DNA of 64,000 nucleotides from JAKAVN01 sp963796565 (GTDB lineage Bacteria; Desulfobacterota; Binatia; Binatales; Binataceae). The translations under genes and the position numbers were made by a program. Below, piece by piece: positions 1-8,693 of this stretch. The notes beneath the pieces are model-generated. The model worked only from the letters and a program-made list of their open reading frames with translations. It made no database searches and had not been told where the DNA came from. The number at the start of each line of letters is the position of its first letter. Position 1 is the first letter of the stretch. Location: contig CAWCMA010000013.1 of the NCBI GenBank assembly GCA_963796565.1, positions 1 to 64,000 of the forward strand, written 5' to 3'.

Positions 1-46
1 ACGGGCCTGCGCCGCAAGCGCGCGAGTGGTCCAGGGAGATTCGTTT

Positions 47-811
47 ATGGCGGCGCCTGAGATGTTCAACCTTGACGGCCGCGTCGCGATAGTCACCGGC
101 GGCAACGGCGGAATCGGCCGCGGGATCGCGCTGGGGCTGGCGGCGGCTGGCGCGGCGGTCGCGGTGCTCGCGCGCAACGAGGACAAAAATGCGACAGTGC
201 TCGGCGAACTGCGCGCGATAAGCTCAGCGTCGATCGCGGTACGGCTCGACGTGACCGACCGCGCCGCGCTCGCGCCCGCGATGAAGCAGGTCGAGCGCAA
301 GCTCGGACCGGTCGATATATTGGTCAACAACGCCGGCATCGCGCTTCCCGGCGGCGTGCTCAAGGTTGACGCCGCGACCTGGGACCGCGTGATCGAGACC
401 AACCTCAACTCGGGCTTCCTGCTCTCGCAGATCGCGGCGCGCTCGATGGCCCCGCGCAAACGCGGCAAGATCATCAACATCGCGAGCGAGTACTCGCGCT
501 TCGGCAATCCGATCGCGCCGTCGTACGCTGCCTCCAAGGGCGGGCTCATCCAACTGAGCAAATCGATGGCGGTCGAGCTGGCGGCGCATAATATACAGGT
601 CAACGCGATCGTGCCGGGATGGATCGAGAGCGAGATGACCGCGCCGATCAAAGGACGGCCATTTTACGACGACATCATCAGGCGCACGCCGGCCGGCCGC
701 TTCGGCACCCCCGAAGAATGCGCGGGAGCGGCAGTGTTTCTCGCTTCGCGGGCTTCCGACTTCGTCACCGGCGCGACCATTTTTGTCGACGGCGGTTACG
801 CGATTCGCTAA
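47..811 (+). CDS. SDR family NAD(P)-dependent oxidoreductase
   Basis: Classical short-chain dehydrogenase/reductase of about 254 residues, the usual family length. Near the N-terminus is the nucleotide-binding motif TGGNGGIG, followed by NNAG and the active-site YAASK; it ends with the family-typical FVTGATIFVDGG. The overall pattern (SEYSRFG before the Tyr, PGWIESEMT after it) resembles gluconate 5-dehydrogenase or 3-oxoacyl reductase types, but the substrate cannot be told. I chose the ATG at 47 because AGGGAG lies 8 bases upstream; an in-frame GTG at 26 would add seven residues. hldE follows after 28 bases on the same strand. Bases 1-46 may be the tail of an upstream gene but carry nothing recognisable. 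Confidence 0.9.
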   Translation: MAAPEMFNLDGRVAIVTGGNGGIGRGIALGLAAAGAAVAVLARNEDKNATVLGELRAISSASIAVRLDVTDRAALAPAMKQVERKLGPVDILVNNAGIALPGGVLKVDAATWDRVIETNLNSGFLLSQIAARSMAPRKRGKIINIASEYSRFGNPIAPSYAASKGGLIQLSKSMAVELAAHNIQVNAIVPGWIESEMTAPIKGRPFYDDIIRRTPAGRFGTPEECAGAAVFLASRASDFVTGATIFVDGGYAIR

Positions 812-839
812 GCCGATGGCGACAGTTTAAGGACGCATC

Positions 840-2480
840 ATGAAGCACACGCGACGCATCAACGCGCGCCTCGTCAACCGCCGCAACACCGGCGGGCCGC
901 GCCTTGATGGCGGCGCGAGCGCTCGGATCGAGCTTCCGATACTCAAGCCGCTCCGCGTGCTGGTTGCCGGCGAGGTGATCCTCGACCGCTACATCATGGG
1001 CGACGTCGCGCGCGTCTCGCCCGAGGCGCCGATCCCGATATTGCAAGTCAGCCGTATCGAGGAGCGCCCCGGCAACGCGGGCTTCGTGATGGCAAACCTG
1101 CGCGCGCTGGGCGCGCGGGTGAGCGCGCTCAGCGTGGTCGGCGCCGATCGCAACGGCGAATTGCTGCGCGAGATGTTTGGCGATCTCGGTATCGACACGC
1201 GCTCGGTGCTGGTCGACCCCGACCGCCCAACGATCGTCAAGGAGCGGATGCTGGGGTCGGTGCAATCGGCCAACCGCGCGACCCAGCAGCTCCTGCGCGT
1301 TGACCGGGAAGCGCCGCACGCGCTCAGTGCGGCCAGGGAACGCGCGCTCACGCGCCATCTCGAGCGCGAGTTGCGACACGTCGACGGCGTTCTCATCTCG
1401 GACATCAACAAGGGCCTGCTTACGCCGAGACTCCTGCGCGCGCTGATCGACGGCGCGCACCGCCGCCGCATCCCGGTCATCGTCGACCCGCGCCTGAGCG
1501 AGGATCTCTCGATCTATCGCGGCGCGACCGCGCTCACGCCCAATCGCTACGAGACCGAGTTCGCCACCGGCACGCGCCTGGTCGACCGCGCCGCGTGGAT
1601 GCGCGCGGCGGACGAGTTGATGGGCCGGTTCAAGCTCGACGCCTGCCTGGTGACGCTCGACCGCGATGGTATGTATCTCACCGAGCGCCGCGGACCGCAC
1701 ACTTACATTCCGACCACGCCGCGCGCGGTCTACGACGTGACCGGCGCGGGCGACGTAGTGCTGGCGGTGTTCGGCTTGTTCGCGATCGCCGGGCTGAGTT
1801 TCGCCTCGGCGGCGCGGCTGGCGAATCTCGCCGCGGGAATCGAAGTCAGCCGGCTCGGCACCCAGATAATCTCGCGCGAGGACCTCGCGCGGGCGCTCAG
1901 CCCGGGACCCGAAAGCGCGCAACGCAAGATCGTATCGATCGATGAATTGCGCCCGGCGCTCGAGCGCCAGCGCGGCGCGGGACGGCGAGTGGTTTTCACC
2001 AATGGATGCTTCGACCTGCTGCACGCGGGGCATATCGAGATGCTCTCGTTCGCGCGCGCGCAGGGCGACTCGCTGGTGGTGGGCGTCAACAGCGACCGCA
2101 GCGTGCGGCTGATCAAGGGCAATGGCCGCCCGATCTATCCGGCCGCCGAGCGGGCGCTGATTCTGGCCGCGCTCGAGGTGGTGGATCACGTCGTGGTGTT
2201 CGACGAGACGCGCGCCAAGCGTATCGTCCGCGCCGTGCGTCCCGACGTGCTGGTGAAGGGCGAGGACTGGCGTGGCAAACCCGTCGACGGCCAGGCCTTC
2301 GTCGAGTCCTATGGCGGACGCGTCGCGTTCGCGCCGCTGTTGCCCGGGTATGGTACGACGCTGACGATCGACCGCCTGCGTGACACCGCGGCGCCGCGCG
2401 CCCGAGCCGAGTCAGCGCTTAAGGGAGCGCAGGCCAAACCGCGCGGCAAGAAAGTTGGCCGCGCGCTCAAGCTCCGGTAG
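840..2480 (+). CDS. hldE: Bifunctional D-glycero-beta-D-manno-heptose-7-phosphate kinase / heptose-1-phosphate adenylyltransferase
   Basis: Two-domain LPS inner-core enzyme making ADP-heptose in the cytoplasm. Residues about 38-350 are a PfkB-type kinase domain with the DVTGAGD motif (catalytic Asp near 305). Residues about 375-520 are a cytidylyltransferase-fold domain starting VFTNGCFDLLHAGH, with the HxGH histidines near 395 and 398, then VLVKGEDW and GYGTTLTIDR. At 546 residues it is longer than the roughly 477-residue E. coli protein because of a basic N-terminal extension of about 35 residues and a basic C-terminal tail. The N-terminal kinase motif reads ERPGNAGFVMANL where relatives have ERPGGAxNVA (see findings). 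The last 69 bases overlap the convergent murJ. Confidence 0.93.
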   Translation: MKHTRRINARLVNRRNTGGPRLDGGASARIELPILKPLRVLVAGEVILDRYIMGDVARVSPEAPIPILQVSRIEERPGNAGFVMANLRALGARVSALSVVGADRNGELLREMFGDLGIDTRSVLVDPDRPTIVKERMLGSVQSANRATQQLLRVDREAPHALSAARERALTRHLERELRHVDGVLISDINKGLLTPRLLRALIDGAHRRRIPVIVDPRLSEDLSIYRGATALTPNRYETEFATGTRLVDRAAWMRAADELMGRFKLDACLVTLDRDGMYLTERRGPHTYIPTTPRAVYDVTGAGDVVLAVFGLFAIAGLSFASAARLANLAAGIEVSRLGTQIISREDLARALSPGPESAQRKIVSIDELRPALERQRGAGRRVVFTNGCFDLLHAGHIEMLSFARAQGDSLVVGVNSDRSVRLIKGNGRPIYPAAERALILAALEVVDHVVVFDETRAKRIVRAVRPDVLVKGEDWRGKPVDGQAFVESYGGRVAFAPLLPGYGTTLTIDRLRDTAAPRARAESALKGAQAKPRGKKVGRALKLR

Positions 2481-4046
2481 CCGCATCCACCAAGCGATCC
2501 CGAGGTAGACCGCGCCGTAAACGGGCAGCACCGCGAGCGCCATCAGGCGCGGTCCCGCATGCCCCATCCCAAGCTTGACCGCCCATCCGGCCGCCGTCGC
2601 CAGCAGCGCGATCGCCCACAACCGCGCCACGAGCCCGCGTCTCAATCCCGTGTGACCTATTCGCGAATTGAGTTTCCATCGCAGGAGCGCGAATTCGACC
2701 CATGCGGCGACTCCGGCCGACGCGGTCAAGCCGGCCACGCCCCAGCGTTGGGCGATACCAATCGCGGGCGGCAGCGGAATCGCGCACAGGTATCCCAACG
2801 CCAGCGTCAGCGTAAAACGGACGAGCGCGAACTTGAGCGGCGTGCGCGTATCCTTCAGCGCGTAGAAGGCGGAGTTGTACAGCCGGCCCATCGTCGCCGC
2901 CAGCATTCCCACCGCCGATCCGGCCAGCACCGCCCACACGTAGATCGCGTCGCGATGGGTGAAACTGCCCGACTGGAAGATAAGCGCCGAGACCACGTCG
3001 CCCAGAAACAAAAATGCCGCCGCCGACGGCACGACCAGAAACGCGATCTGGCGCAGACCCGCGTCCAGGCGTATCCGCAAAAGCTGCGAGATTTCTTCGA
3101 AGGTGCCAGCCGCACGCGACATGCTCGGCAGTTCGGCCGCCGCGACCGACATCCCGAACAGGCTTATCGGCAGTAGGTACAGGATGCTCGCGTAGCTGAG
3201 CGCGGAGACCGCGCCGGTGGGCAGAAGGCTCGCGAGCAGGTTGTCGACGTAGCCGGAAATCTGGCCCGCGCCGCGTCCGGCGACCACCGGGGTGAGGTTT
3301 CGGAAGACCGTGCCTAAAGCCGTGCGGGTGCGTGCGAAATCGATCCGCAGGCGGCCAACCAGCCGCAGCGTTTGCGGCGCCTGCACCGCAATTTGCAGCA
3401 GCGCGCCAACCACCGCGCTCCACGCGAGGTCGACCGCGAGCCCGTCCTGCGAACGGCGCGGTCCGTAAATGACGAGCGCGGTGATGATAGCGAGGTTCCA
3501 CGCGACCGGCGCGGTGTAGGAGGCGAAGAAGCGATGGTGGCTGTTGAGCACGCCCAGGCACCACGCCGACAACACCAGCAGTCCCGCCCCGGGGAACAGG
3601 ATGCGCACGAGGTTGACCGTCAGCTCGCGTTTGGCCCCGGTGAATCCCGGAGCGATCACCGCGATCAGCCACGGCGTACCCCACATTCCCAGCGCGACCA
3701 GGACCGCAACTCCGAGTGCGAGCAGCGCGCCCACGCTCCACGCCAGCGTCTCGGCCGTCTCCTCGTCGCCCTCACTCAACAGCTTGCTGTAAACCGGGAT
3801 GAAGGAGGCCGATAACACGCCCTCGCCGAACAGGTTTTGCAGGATGTTGGGGATGCGGATGCCGGCCTTGAAAGCGTCGGCGGCGTCGGAGTTGCCGAGG
3901 TAGTGCGCGAAGACGCTCTCGCGGACGAGGCCGGCGATACGGCTCAACAGGATACCGGCCGCGACCAGCCATGCCAGGTTGGGGCCCAGGCGCGCGGCTA
4001 GCTGCCGGCCAGCCGCCGAATCAGCCGGCGCGGCAGCGGGCGGCAC
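2412..4046 (-). CDS. murJ: Murein biosynthesis integral membrane protein MurJ (lipid II flippase)
   Basis: Polytopic inner-membrane protein of 544 residues, normal for MurJ/MviN, with about 14 hydrophobic segments. It moves lipid II across the inner membrane for peptidoglycan synthesis. Family landmarks are SRIAGLVRESVFAHYLG near the N-terminus, FKAGIRIPNILQNLFGEG, FIPVYSKL, the ISGYVDNLLASLL helix and YALKDTRTPLK. Translation most likely begins at a GTG (4046-4044) preceded by AAGGGG. The gene converges on hldE and the 3' ends overlap by 69 bases. Upstream, 4047-4249 holds no convincing gene; the minus-strand TATACT around 4114-4119 is a possible -10 box but lacks a matching -35. Confidence 0.95.
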   Translation of the reverse strand: MPPAAAPADSAAGRQLAARLGPNLAWLVAAGILLSRIAGLVRESVFAHYLGNSDAADAFKAGIRIPNILQNLFGEGVLSASFIPVYSKLLSEGDEETAETLAWSVGALLALGVAVLVALGMWGTPWLIAVIAPGFTGAKRELTVNLVRILFPGAGLLVLSAWCLGVLNSHHRFFASYTAPVAWNLAIITALVIYGPRRSQDGLAVDLAWSAVVGALLQIAVQAPQTLRLVGRLRIDFARTRTALGTVFRNLTPVVAGRGAGQISGYVDNLLASLLPTGAVSALSYASILYLLPISLFGMSVAAAELPSMSRAAGTFEEISQLLRIRLDAGLRQIAFLVVPSAAAFLFLGDVVSALIFQSGSFTHRDAIYVWAVLAGSAVGMLAATMGRLYNSAFYALKDTRTPLKFALVRFTLTLALGYLCAIPLPPAIGIAQRWGVAGLTASAGVAAWVEFALLRWKLNSRIGHTGLRRGLVARLWAIALLATAAGWAVKLGMGHAGPRLMALAVLPVYGAVYLGIAWWMRLPELERAANFLAARFGLRSLKR

Positions 4047-4249
4047 GGGCGCCCCTTGCTGGTTGTGCGAACCGGTTACGATATTGAAGCGCGCTCCTTT
4101 AGTGGCGTCGCGCTAGAGTATAGCGGCGCTCCACGACGGCTTACGAGCGCGGAAGCGCCGGATTATCTTTTTCCTCGGCGCTTGCTCGTCCCAATCTTCT
4201 CGCATCAGCGGATGGGGAGGGCGTTAGTATTCAGATAGGAGAGCGTCTT

Positions 4250-5053
4250 TCAGCGTTCTTTACCGGAGAGAAAACGCAAAATCGCGGCGCGGGATTCTTG
4301 CGGCCGCTCCAGCCAGAAGCAATGTCCGGCGGGATCGAGGATTTCCAGCTTTGCGCCGGGTATGCGCTCGGCCAGGATGCGCGAATTTTCCCACGAAATC
4401 AGCGCGTCGTCCTTGCCGGTGATTACCAGCGTTGGACAACTGATATTTGGCAGCCGATCGTAAGTGTCATGCGCGGATAACGCTTTCATCCGATGGCCCA
4501 GCGCAACCGGATCGATCGGCCGATTGCGGCGCGCTTCAATCATCGCAGCAACGATCTCCGGGTGCCGCGTGAGATGACCCTTGCTGTATACCGCTTGCGC
4601 CAGCGCCTTGCCCCGCTCCTCGGGCGACATCGGTTGAAGCGAATATGCGCCAGCCATCGCATTCCCTTCAACGTGAATCTCGTTAGGTCCGCCCGGCGTG
4701 GTGCATCCCAGAATCAGCGAGCGAACCTTCGCCGGATGGCGCAGCGCCAACTCCTGAGCGATCATCCCACCCATCGAAACGCCGATGACATGCGCCGGGA
4801 AAAAGCGCAGATGGTCCATCAGCGCGGCGGTGTCGTCCGCCAGCATCGCGATGCTGTAGTCGATATCCGGTTTTTCACTCAGCCCCGAGCCGCGCTGATC
4901 GAAGGTGAGAACGCAAAAGTCGGCGGCGCATCCGGATGCGAGATCGGCGAACATACTTTGATCGCCCTGCGCGCCGTGAATCATGACCAGCGGCGCGCCG
5001 TTTCCGAGTATTGCGTAAGCCAGCTCAACCCCGTTGATGCGTGCCCGTTCCAT
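4250..5053 (-). CDS. Alpha/beta fold hydrolase
   Basis: About 267 residues of alpha/beta-hydrolase fold. The N-terminal block MERARINGVELAYAILGNG is followed by the oxyanion-region VMIHGAQG, the nucleophile elbow GVSMGGMIAQELAL (catalytic Ser), an acid near ITGKDDALI, and the C-terminal DPAGHCFWLE with the catalytic His. This arrangement is typical of 3-oxoadipate enol-lactonase-like and haloperoxidase-like hydrolases; the substrate is unknown. I chose the ATG at 5053 because homology-like sequence begins there; the frame stays open to 5296 but the added 81 residues are low-complexity Arg/Ser/Gly. It is divergent from the LOG-family gene at 5200, so 5054-5199 must hold both promoters. Confidence 0.88.
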   Translation of the reverse strand: MERARINGVELAYAILGNGAPLVMIHGAQGDQSMFADLASGCAADFCVLTFDQRGSGLSEKPDIDYSIAMLADDTAALMDHLRFFPAHVIGVSMGGMIAQELALRHPAKVRSLILGCTTPGGPNEIHVEGNAMAGAYSLQPMSPEERGKALAQAVYSKGHLTRHPEIVAAMIEARRNRPIDPVALGHRMKALSAHDTYDRLPNISCPTLVITGKDDALISWENSRILAERIPGAKLEILDPAGHCFWLERPQESRAAILRFLSGKER

Positions 5054-5199
5054 TTGCAAGCCGACCTCGCGCCACGATTTATCACGGCTGCACGGACCAA
5101 GCCAGCAACGCCGTGATGGTGGCGGCTGTGCATATCGCGCGACTCCGCGCTCCGGTCCGGCTTGGGCGACACCGGGAAAGTCGGCTACCATATCGAGAC

Positions 5200-5784
5200 A
5201 TGGCAAAAATGCGGGTATGCGTTTACTGCGCGTCGAGCCGTCAATGTGACCCGATCTACCATCAGGCCGCCGCGCGGCTGGGCCGCGAGCTGGCACGCTC
5301 CGGCGCGACGACCGTCTACGGCGGCGGCAGCGTGGGTTCGATGGGCCATCTGGCGGATGCGGCGCTGGCGGCGGGCGGCCGCGTAATCGGCGTGATTCCG
5401 TCTTTCATGCACGACCTCGAATGGGCGCATCGCGGACTCACCGAACTGCTGATCGTGAATGACATGCACGAGCGCAAACGGCTGATGATCGATTCGGTCG
5501 ATGCGGTCGTCGCGCTGCCCGGCGGATGCGGCACGTTCGAGGAACTATTCGAGGCGATCACCTGGAAGCGGCTGGGCCTCTACGGCGGCGCGATCGTGAT
5601 CGTCAACACGGAAGACTTCTACCGTCCGCTGATCGAATTGCTCGAAAGCTCGATCGAGCGCCGCTTCATGGACGAGCGCCATCGCGCGATGTGGACGCTG
5701 GTGGCGGAACCCGAGCAAGTGCTCGACGCGATTCGCGACTCGCCGCCGTGGCCGCATCAGAACCGGCGGTTTGCCTCGCTATAG
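5200..5784 (+). CDS. LOG family protein (cytokinin riboside 5'-monophosphate phosphoribohydrolase type)
   Basis: 194 residues starting MAKMRVCVYCASS. The signature PGGCGTFEELFEAITW matches the PGGxGTxxE motif of the lysine-decarboxylase-like/LOG family, whose members hydrolyse the N-glycosidic bond of nucleoside 5'-monophosphates. The N-terminal YGGGSVGSMGHLADAAL block is the phosphate-binding Rossmann element. The cellular role in bacteria is usually unclear and no partner genes lie nearby. An in-frame start at 5041 exists, but its extra 53 residues run into the start region of the divergent hydrolase gene and look non-coding. Confidence 0.9.
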   Translation: MAKMRVCVYCASSRQCDPIYHQAAARLGRELARSGATTVYGGGSVGSMGHLADAALAAGGRVIGVIPSFMHDLEWAHRGLTELLIVNDMHERKRLMIDSVDAVVALPGGCGTFEELFEAITWKRLGLYGGAIVIVNTEDFYRPLIELLESSIERRFMDERHRAMWTLVAEPEQVLDAIRDSPPWPHQNRRFASL

Positions 5785-5921
5785 TCGATCTAATTGCTCG
5801 GGCGTCGCCGCAGTTCAACGAGATTGTTCGCTTCACCGGCAAAGGCCTTAAGAATCCTCTCTCATGGGGTGGGGAGTTCCTTGCCTGAAAGCTCGAACAG
5901 CCGGAAGGAACGGAAAATGCG

Positions 5922-6422
5922 ATGAAATGGCCAAGCGGGATGGAGCCGCAAAACGTCCCCGTATACGCACGCAATGAAATCGAAATTGCGGCGGCGCCGG
6001 AGCGCGTCTGGCGATGGCTAATCGGGGGTGAGCGCTGGCCGCAATGGTACGGGAACTGCGCGAGTTTTCGCTACGTCGACGGGCGCGGCGCTCCAGGCGG
6101 CGATGACAGAAAGGACGGACCGGATTTGGCGGCGGGCCGCAGTTTCGAATGGCGCACCTTTGGCACGCGCTGCCACAGCGTCGTGCTGGTGTTCGAGCCG
6201 TACCGCGAGGTCGGATGGGACGCGCGCGCGACCGGGTTGTACGCCTACCATGGATGGATGCTGGAGGCGCATGGCGCGGGATGCCGCGTGGTCACCGAGG
6301 AAACGCAACGCGGATGGCTGCCGGCGCTCGCGCGATGGTACCTGCGCCGGATGCTCGTGCGGGGCCACCAGGGATGGCTCCAGGATCTGCGCCGGATGGC
6401 GGAATCGGGAGAACCGTCATAA
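5922..6422 (+). CDS. SRPBCC (START/polyketide-cyclase-like) family protein
   Basis: 166-residue protein with the helix-grip opening typical of the family: a beta strand EIEIAAAPERVWRWL followed by the W-x-x-W-Y-x-N turn (GGERWPQWYGNC), then alternating beta strands (FEWRTFGTRCHSVVLVFEPYREVGW) and an amphipathic C-terminal helix. Members bind hydrophobic ligands in a central cavity; nothing shows which ligand. The ATG at 5922 is preceded by AGGAA at a suitable distance. It stands alone between the LOG-family gene and the convergent mscL. Confidence 0.8.
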   Translation: MKWPSGMEPQNVPVYARNEIEIAAAPERVWRWLIGGERWPQWYGNCASFRYVDGRGAPGGDDRKDGPDLAAGRSFEWRTFGTRCHSVVLVFEPYREVGWDARATGLYAYHGWMLEAHGAGCRVVTEETQRGWLPALARWYLRRMLVRGHQGWLQDLRRMAESGEPS

Positions 6423-6475
6423 GCCGTCGCACGAGCCGTGATTGACCACAACCCGAGACGCCCCCCGACGCCTGC

Positions 6476-6871
6476 TCAGGCCGCGAGCGTCGAGGTGCAA
6501 TGAGCGCAGCGCTTGGCGCCAATCGGAATCTCGCTCAGGCATTCCGGGCAGGTCTTGGTCGTCGGCGCGGCGGGCGGCTGTAAACGCGACATCAGTTTGT
6601 TCACGGGCAGCACGACCGCGAAATAGACTGCCGCCGCCACGATCACGAAAGAGATAAACTGGTTCGCGAAATCGCCGATCATGAACTTGCTGCGGTTGAG
6701 CGTGAACGCGATATTGGAAAAATCGGGCTTGCGCACGACCGCGGCGATGAAGGGCGTCAGCAAATCCTTCACGAACGCGGATACGACCGTGCCAAAGGCG
6801 GCGCCCACCACGATTCCGACCGCCATGTCGATGACGTTGCCACGCAGCAGAAATTGCTTGAAGCCGTTCAT
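6476..6871 (-). CDS. mscL: Large-conductance mechanosensitive channel MscL with C-terminal zinc ribbon
   Basis: 131-residue MscL. The start is fixed by AGGAGGTC at 6877-6884, ideally spaced before the ATG at 6871; the open frame continues 34 codons upstream but these are not MscL-like. MNGFKQFLLRGNVIDMAVG is the N-terminal amphipathic helix and start of TM1, the pore helix follows (VVGAAFGTVVSAFVKDLLTP), and TM2 is about residues 71-92. Instead of the usual cytoplasmic helix bundle the protein ends in a four-Cys knuckle (Cys108, 111, 122, 125: CPEC...CAHC), a zinc-ribbon-like tail. The channel protects against hypo-osmotic shock. It lies downstream of another zinc-ribbon protein gene on the same strand. 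Confidence 0.93.
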   Translation of the reverse strand: MNGFKQFLLRGNVIDMAVGIVVGAAFGTVVSAFVKDLLTPFIAAVVRKPDFSNIAFTLNRSKFMIGDFANQFISFVIVAAAVYFAVVLPVNKLMSRLQPPAAPTTKTCPECLSEIPIGAKRCAHCTSTLAA

Positions 6872-7022
6872 CGGTAGACCTCCTAGTTTGGGCGGCGACT
6901 TGCGCACGCGGAGTTGCTGAAACCGCTGTGCCAGACTGAGATCATCTTCCAGATTTTCGGTTTCTACGGCCATTGCTTCGACGGCGGATCGGCCTCCGGA
7001 TTTGCGCAGCGCCGACGGACTG

Positions 7023-8693
7023 CTACTGGCTGACGGACTCCATCACGTGGCCGCTCTGAGCGTCGGCGATATCGACCGTTACCGTGCCGGCGATCTGGTG
7101 TGCGCGCTTGGCGCTCTCGAGTCCGGACTTGATGTCCGCAATAAACTTGTCGCGTGCAAACGGCGGCATCCCGTCCATCGGAAAGTTGTTCATCATCACC
7201 TTGGCCCGCATCGTCGAGGGCCACTGGACTTTGGCGACCTTCGGTCCCGCCACCGGCAGGTTACGCATCATGTCAGCGACCGCATCCTGAAAAGTCCCGG
7301 ATGCCCCGGAAGCGGATGAAGACGCCGCCGACGCGGCCGAGGCCACGGGGGCTGCTTGCACCTTTCCTGATTGCATAGATCCTGCTTGAGCGGCCGCTGC
7401 CGTTGCGCCGCCGGCCGAAGCGTCCGCAGCGCTTACCGTCACGGACTGCATCACGCGGTTGCTCGAAGCATCAGCAATCTCAACCGTGACCGGACCTTGC
7501 ACGTGATGCGATCTCATCGCATCGGCGGTCTCCGACTTCAAATCGCCGAGAAAGCGCGCCTCCGCAAACGGCGGCATCTGGTCCATCGGAAAATCGTCCA
7601 TCAACAAACGCGCGTGCGTCTCATCGGTCCACTGCACGCCGTGGACCTTAGGACCCGCTATCGCGAGTCCGCGCGCCATCTGTTCGAATGCGCCGTGGAA
7701 AGTCGTGGCATTGCCGTCGGCCACAACCGCCGCGGCATTGCCCCCGGAAGCCGCCGCGGACTCGCCTTGCGGCTCATGGGCGCCGATGGTTGCGAGCATC
7801 TGATCGATTTCGCCCCTGGCCTTGTCGTTAGGCGCGAGCGTCCGCGCCTTGACGAGGTAGCTGCGTGCGACCGGCTTGTTCTCCATTTCGGCGTAAGCGA
7901 TGCCGAGGTTGAAATACGCCTCGAAGAAATCCGGATGCGCGGCCACGACTTTCTTGTACTGGACGATCGCGACGTCGGGATTGCCACTGGAAAGGTACAT
8001 CGTGCCCAAATCGGTGCGCACGCGGGAGTCGTCGGGCTTATGGCTGAGGTAATGCTCGTAGGCGGCGATCGCCTCGTCGTAGCGGCGGCGGTCATAGTCA
8101 ATATTACCGACGCCGCGCAATGCCGGCAGATTTTCGGGGTCGAGCTTCAGCACATGAGCGTAAGCGTCTTCGGCCTTCGGGTAATACGACGGATCGAACA
8201 TCGCGGCGCGCTCGGCGGCGTCGCCGTACCGATCCCATGCGGCCACATCCTTGGGCGCGGCGTCCGCCTTGGCCTTCAACTCGTCGATGAACTTGCGCGC
8301 CTCGTCAGGGATTTTGACCACTTCCGGATGGCCCGCCGGCAGGTTCCCGGTCGCCCCGGACGCAGCGTTTTGGGCCGACGCGTTGGCAATTGCGCGCTCG
8401 CGTTGCGGCTGCTGGCGCATGATGAAGACGGCTGCGCCCAGCCCGATCGCGAAGATCGCCGCGAAAACCACGGCGAATGCCGGAGTGAAGTGCGATGCCG
8501 CGGGCGCGCCGCCCGATGCGGGCGCAGCTTGCGCCCGCGTCGCGCCGGCGGTCGGGCCGGTGACGCTGCCCGGGACGCCGGTAATGGCGCCCGCCGCGCT
8601 CGCGGCGGGCGCCATTACCGGCGTCCCGCAGCCGACGCAGAACTTTGCGCCGGACATCACCGGCGTCCCGCATTGCGGACAAAATCGCATCAC
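7023..8693 (-). CDS. Zinc-ribbon, single-TM, TPR protein with duplicated C-terminal domain
   Basis: 556 residues. Residues 5-22 form a zinc ribbon (CPQC...CVGC); a Gly/Ala/Pro linker leads to one TM helix at about 71-92. Residues about 135-300 are TPR helices (the NLPALRGVGNIDYDRRRYDE and AYFNLGIAYAEM regions). Two copies of an about 85-residue unknown module follow, near 332-418 and 466-551, sharing AGPKVxxVQW, FPMDxMPPFA and VTVxIADA. The likely topology puts the zinc ribbon in the cytoplasm and the TPRs outside, but this is inferred. A 58-bp palindrome (8571-8628) lies inside the gene and encodes the mirrored stretch around GTPVMAPAASAAGAITGVP. mscL lies downstream on the same strand. The function is unknown. 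Confidence 0.85.
   Translation of the reverse strand: MMRFCPQCGTPVMSGAKFCVGCGTPVMAPAASAAGAITGVPGSVTGPTAGATRAQAAPASGGAPAASHFTPAFAVVFAAIFAIGLGAAVFIMRQQPQRERAIANASAQNAASGATGNLPAGHPEVVKIPDEARKFIDELKAKADAAPKDVAAWDRYGDAAERAAMFDPSYYPKAEDAYAHVLKLDPENLPALRGVGNIDYDRRRYDEAIAAYEHYLSHKPDDSRVRTDLGTMYLSSGNPDVAIVQYKKVVAAHPDFFEAYFNLGIAYAEMENKPVARSYLVKARTLAPNDKARGEIDQMLATIGAHEPQGESAAASGGNAAAVVADGNATTFHGAFEQMARGLAIAGPKVHGVQWTDETHARLLMDDFPMDQMPPFAEARFLGDLKSETADAMRSHHVQGPVTVEIADASSNRVMQSVTVSAADASAGGATAAAAQAGSMQSGKVQAAPVASAASAASSSASGASGTFQDAVADMMRNLPVAGPKVAKVQWPSTMRAKVMMNNFPMDGMPPFARDKFIADIKSGLESAKRAHQIAGTVTVDIADAQSGHVMESVSQ
8571..8628. repeat. 58-bp near-perfect palindrome inside a coding region
   Basis: The arms 8571-8598 and 8601-8628 are exact reverse complements over 28 bases, separated by CT. 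It lies within the 5' part of the zinc-ribbon/TPR gene and is translated as part of the linker. Confidence 0.95.

Noticed and set aside
765..2189. Long open frame antisense to hldE
   Set aside because: G+C-rich genes give long antisense frames; the product is Arg/His/Asp-rich with no family signature, while the sense frame is a clear HldE.
4056..4238. 60-codon plus-strand frame upstream of murJ
   Set aside because: No ribosome-binding site or family signature, and it occupies the probable murJ promoter region.
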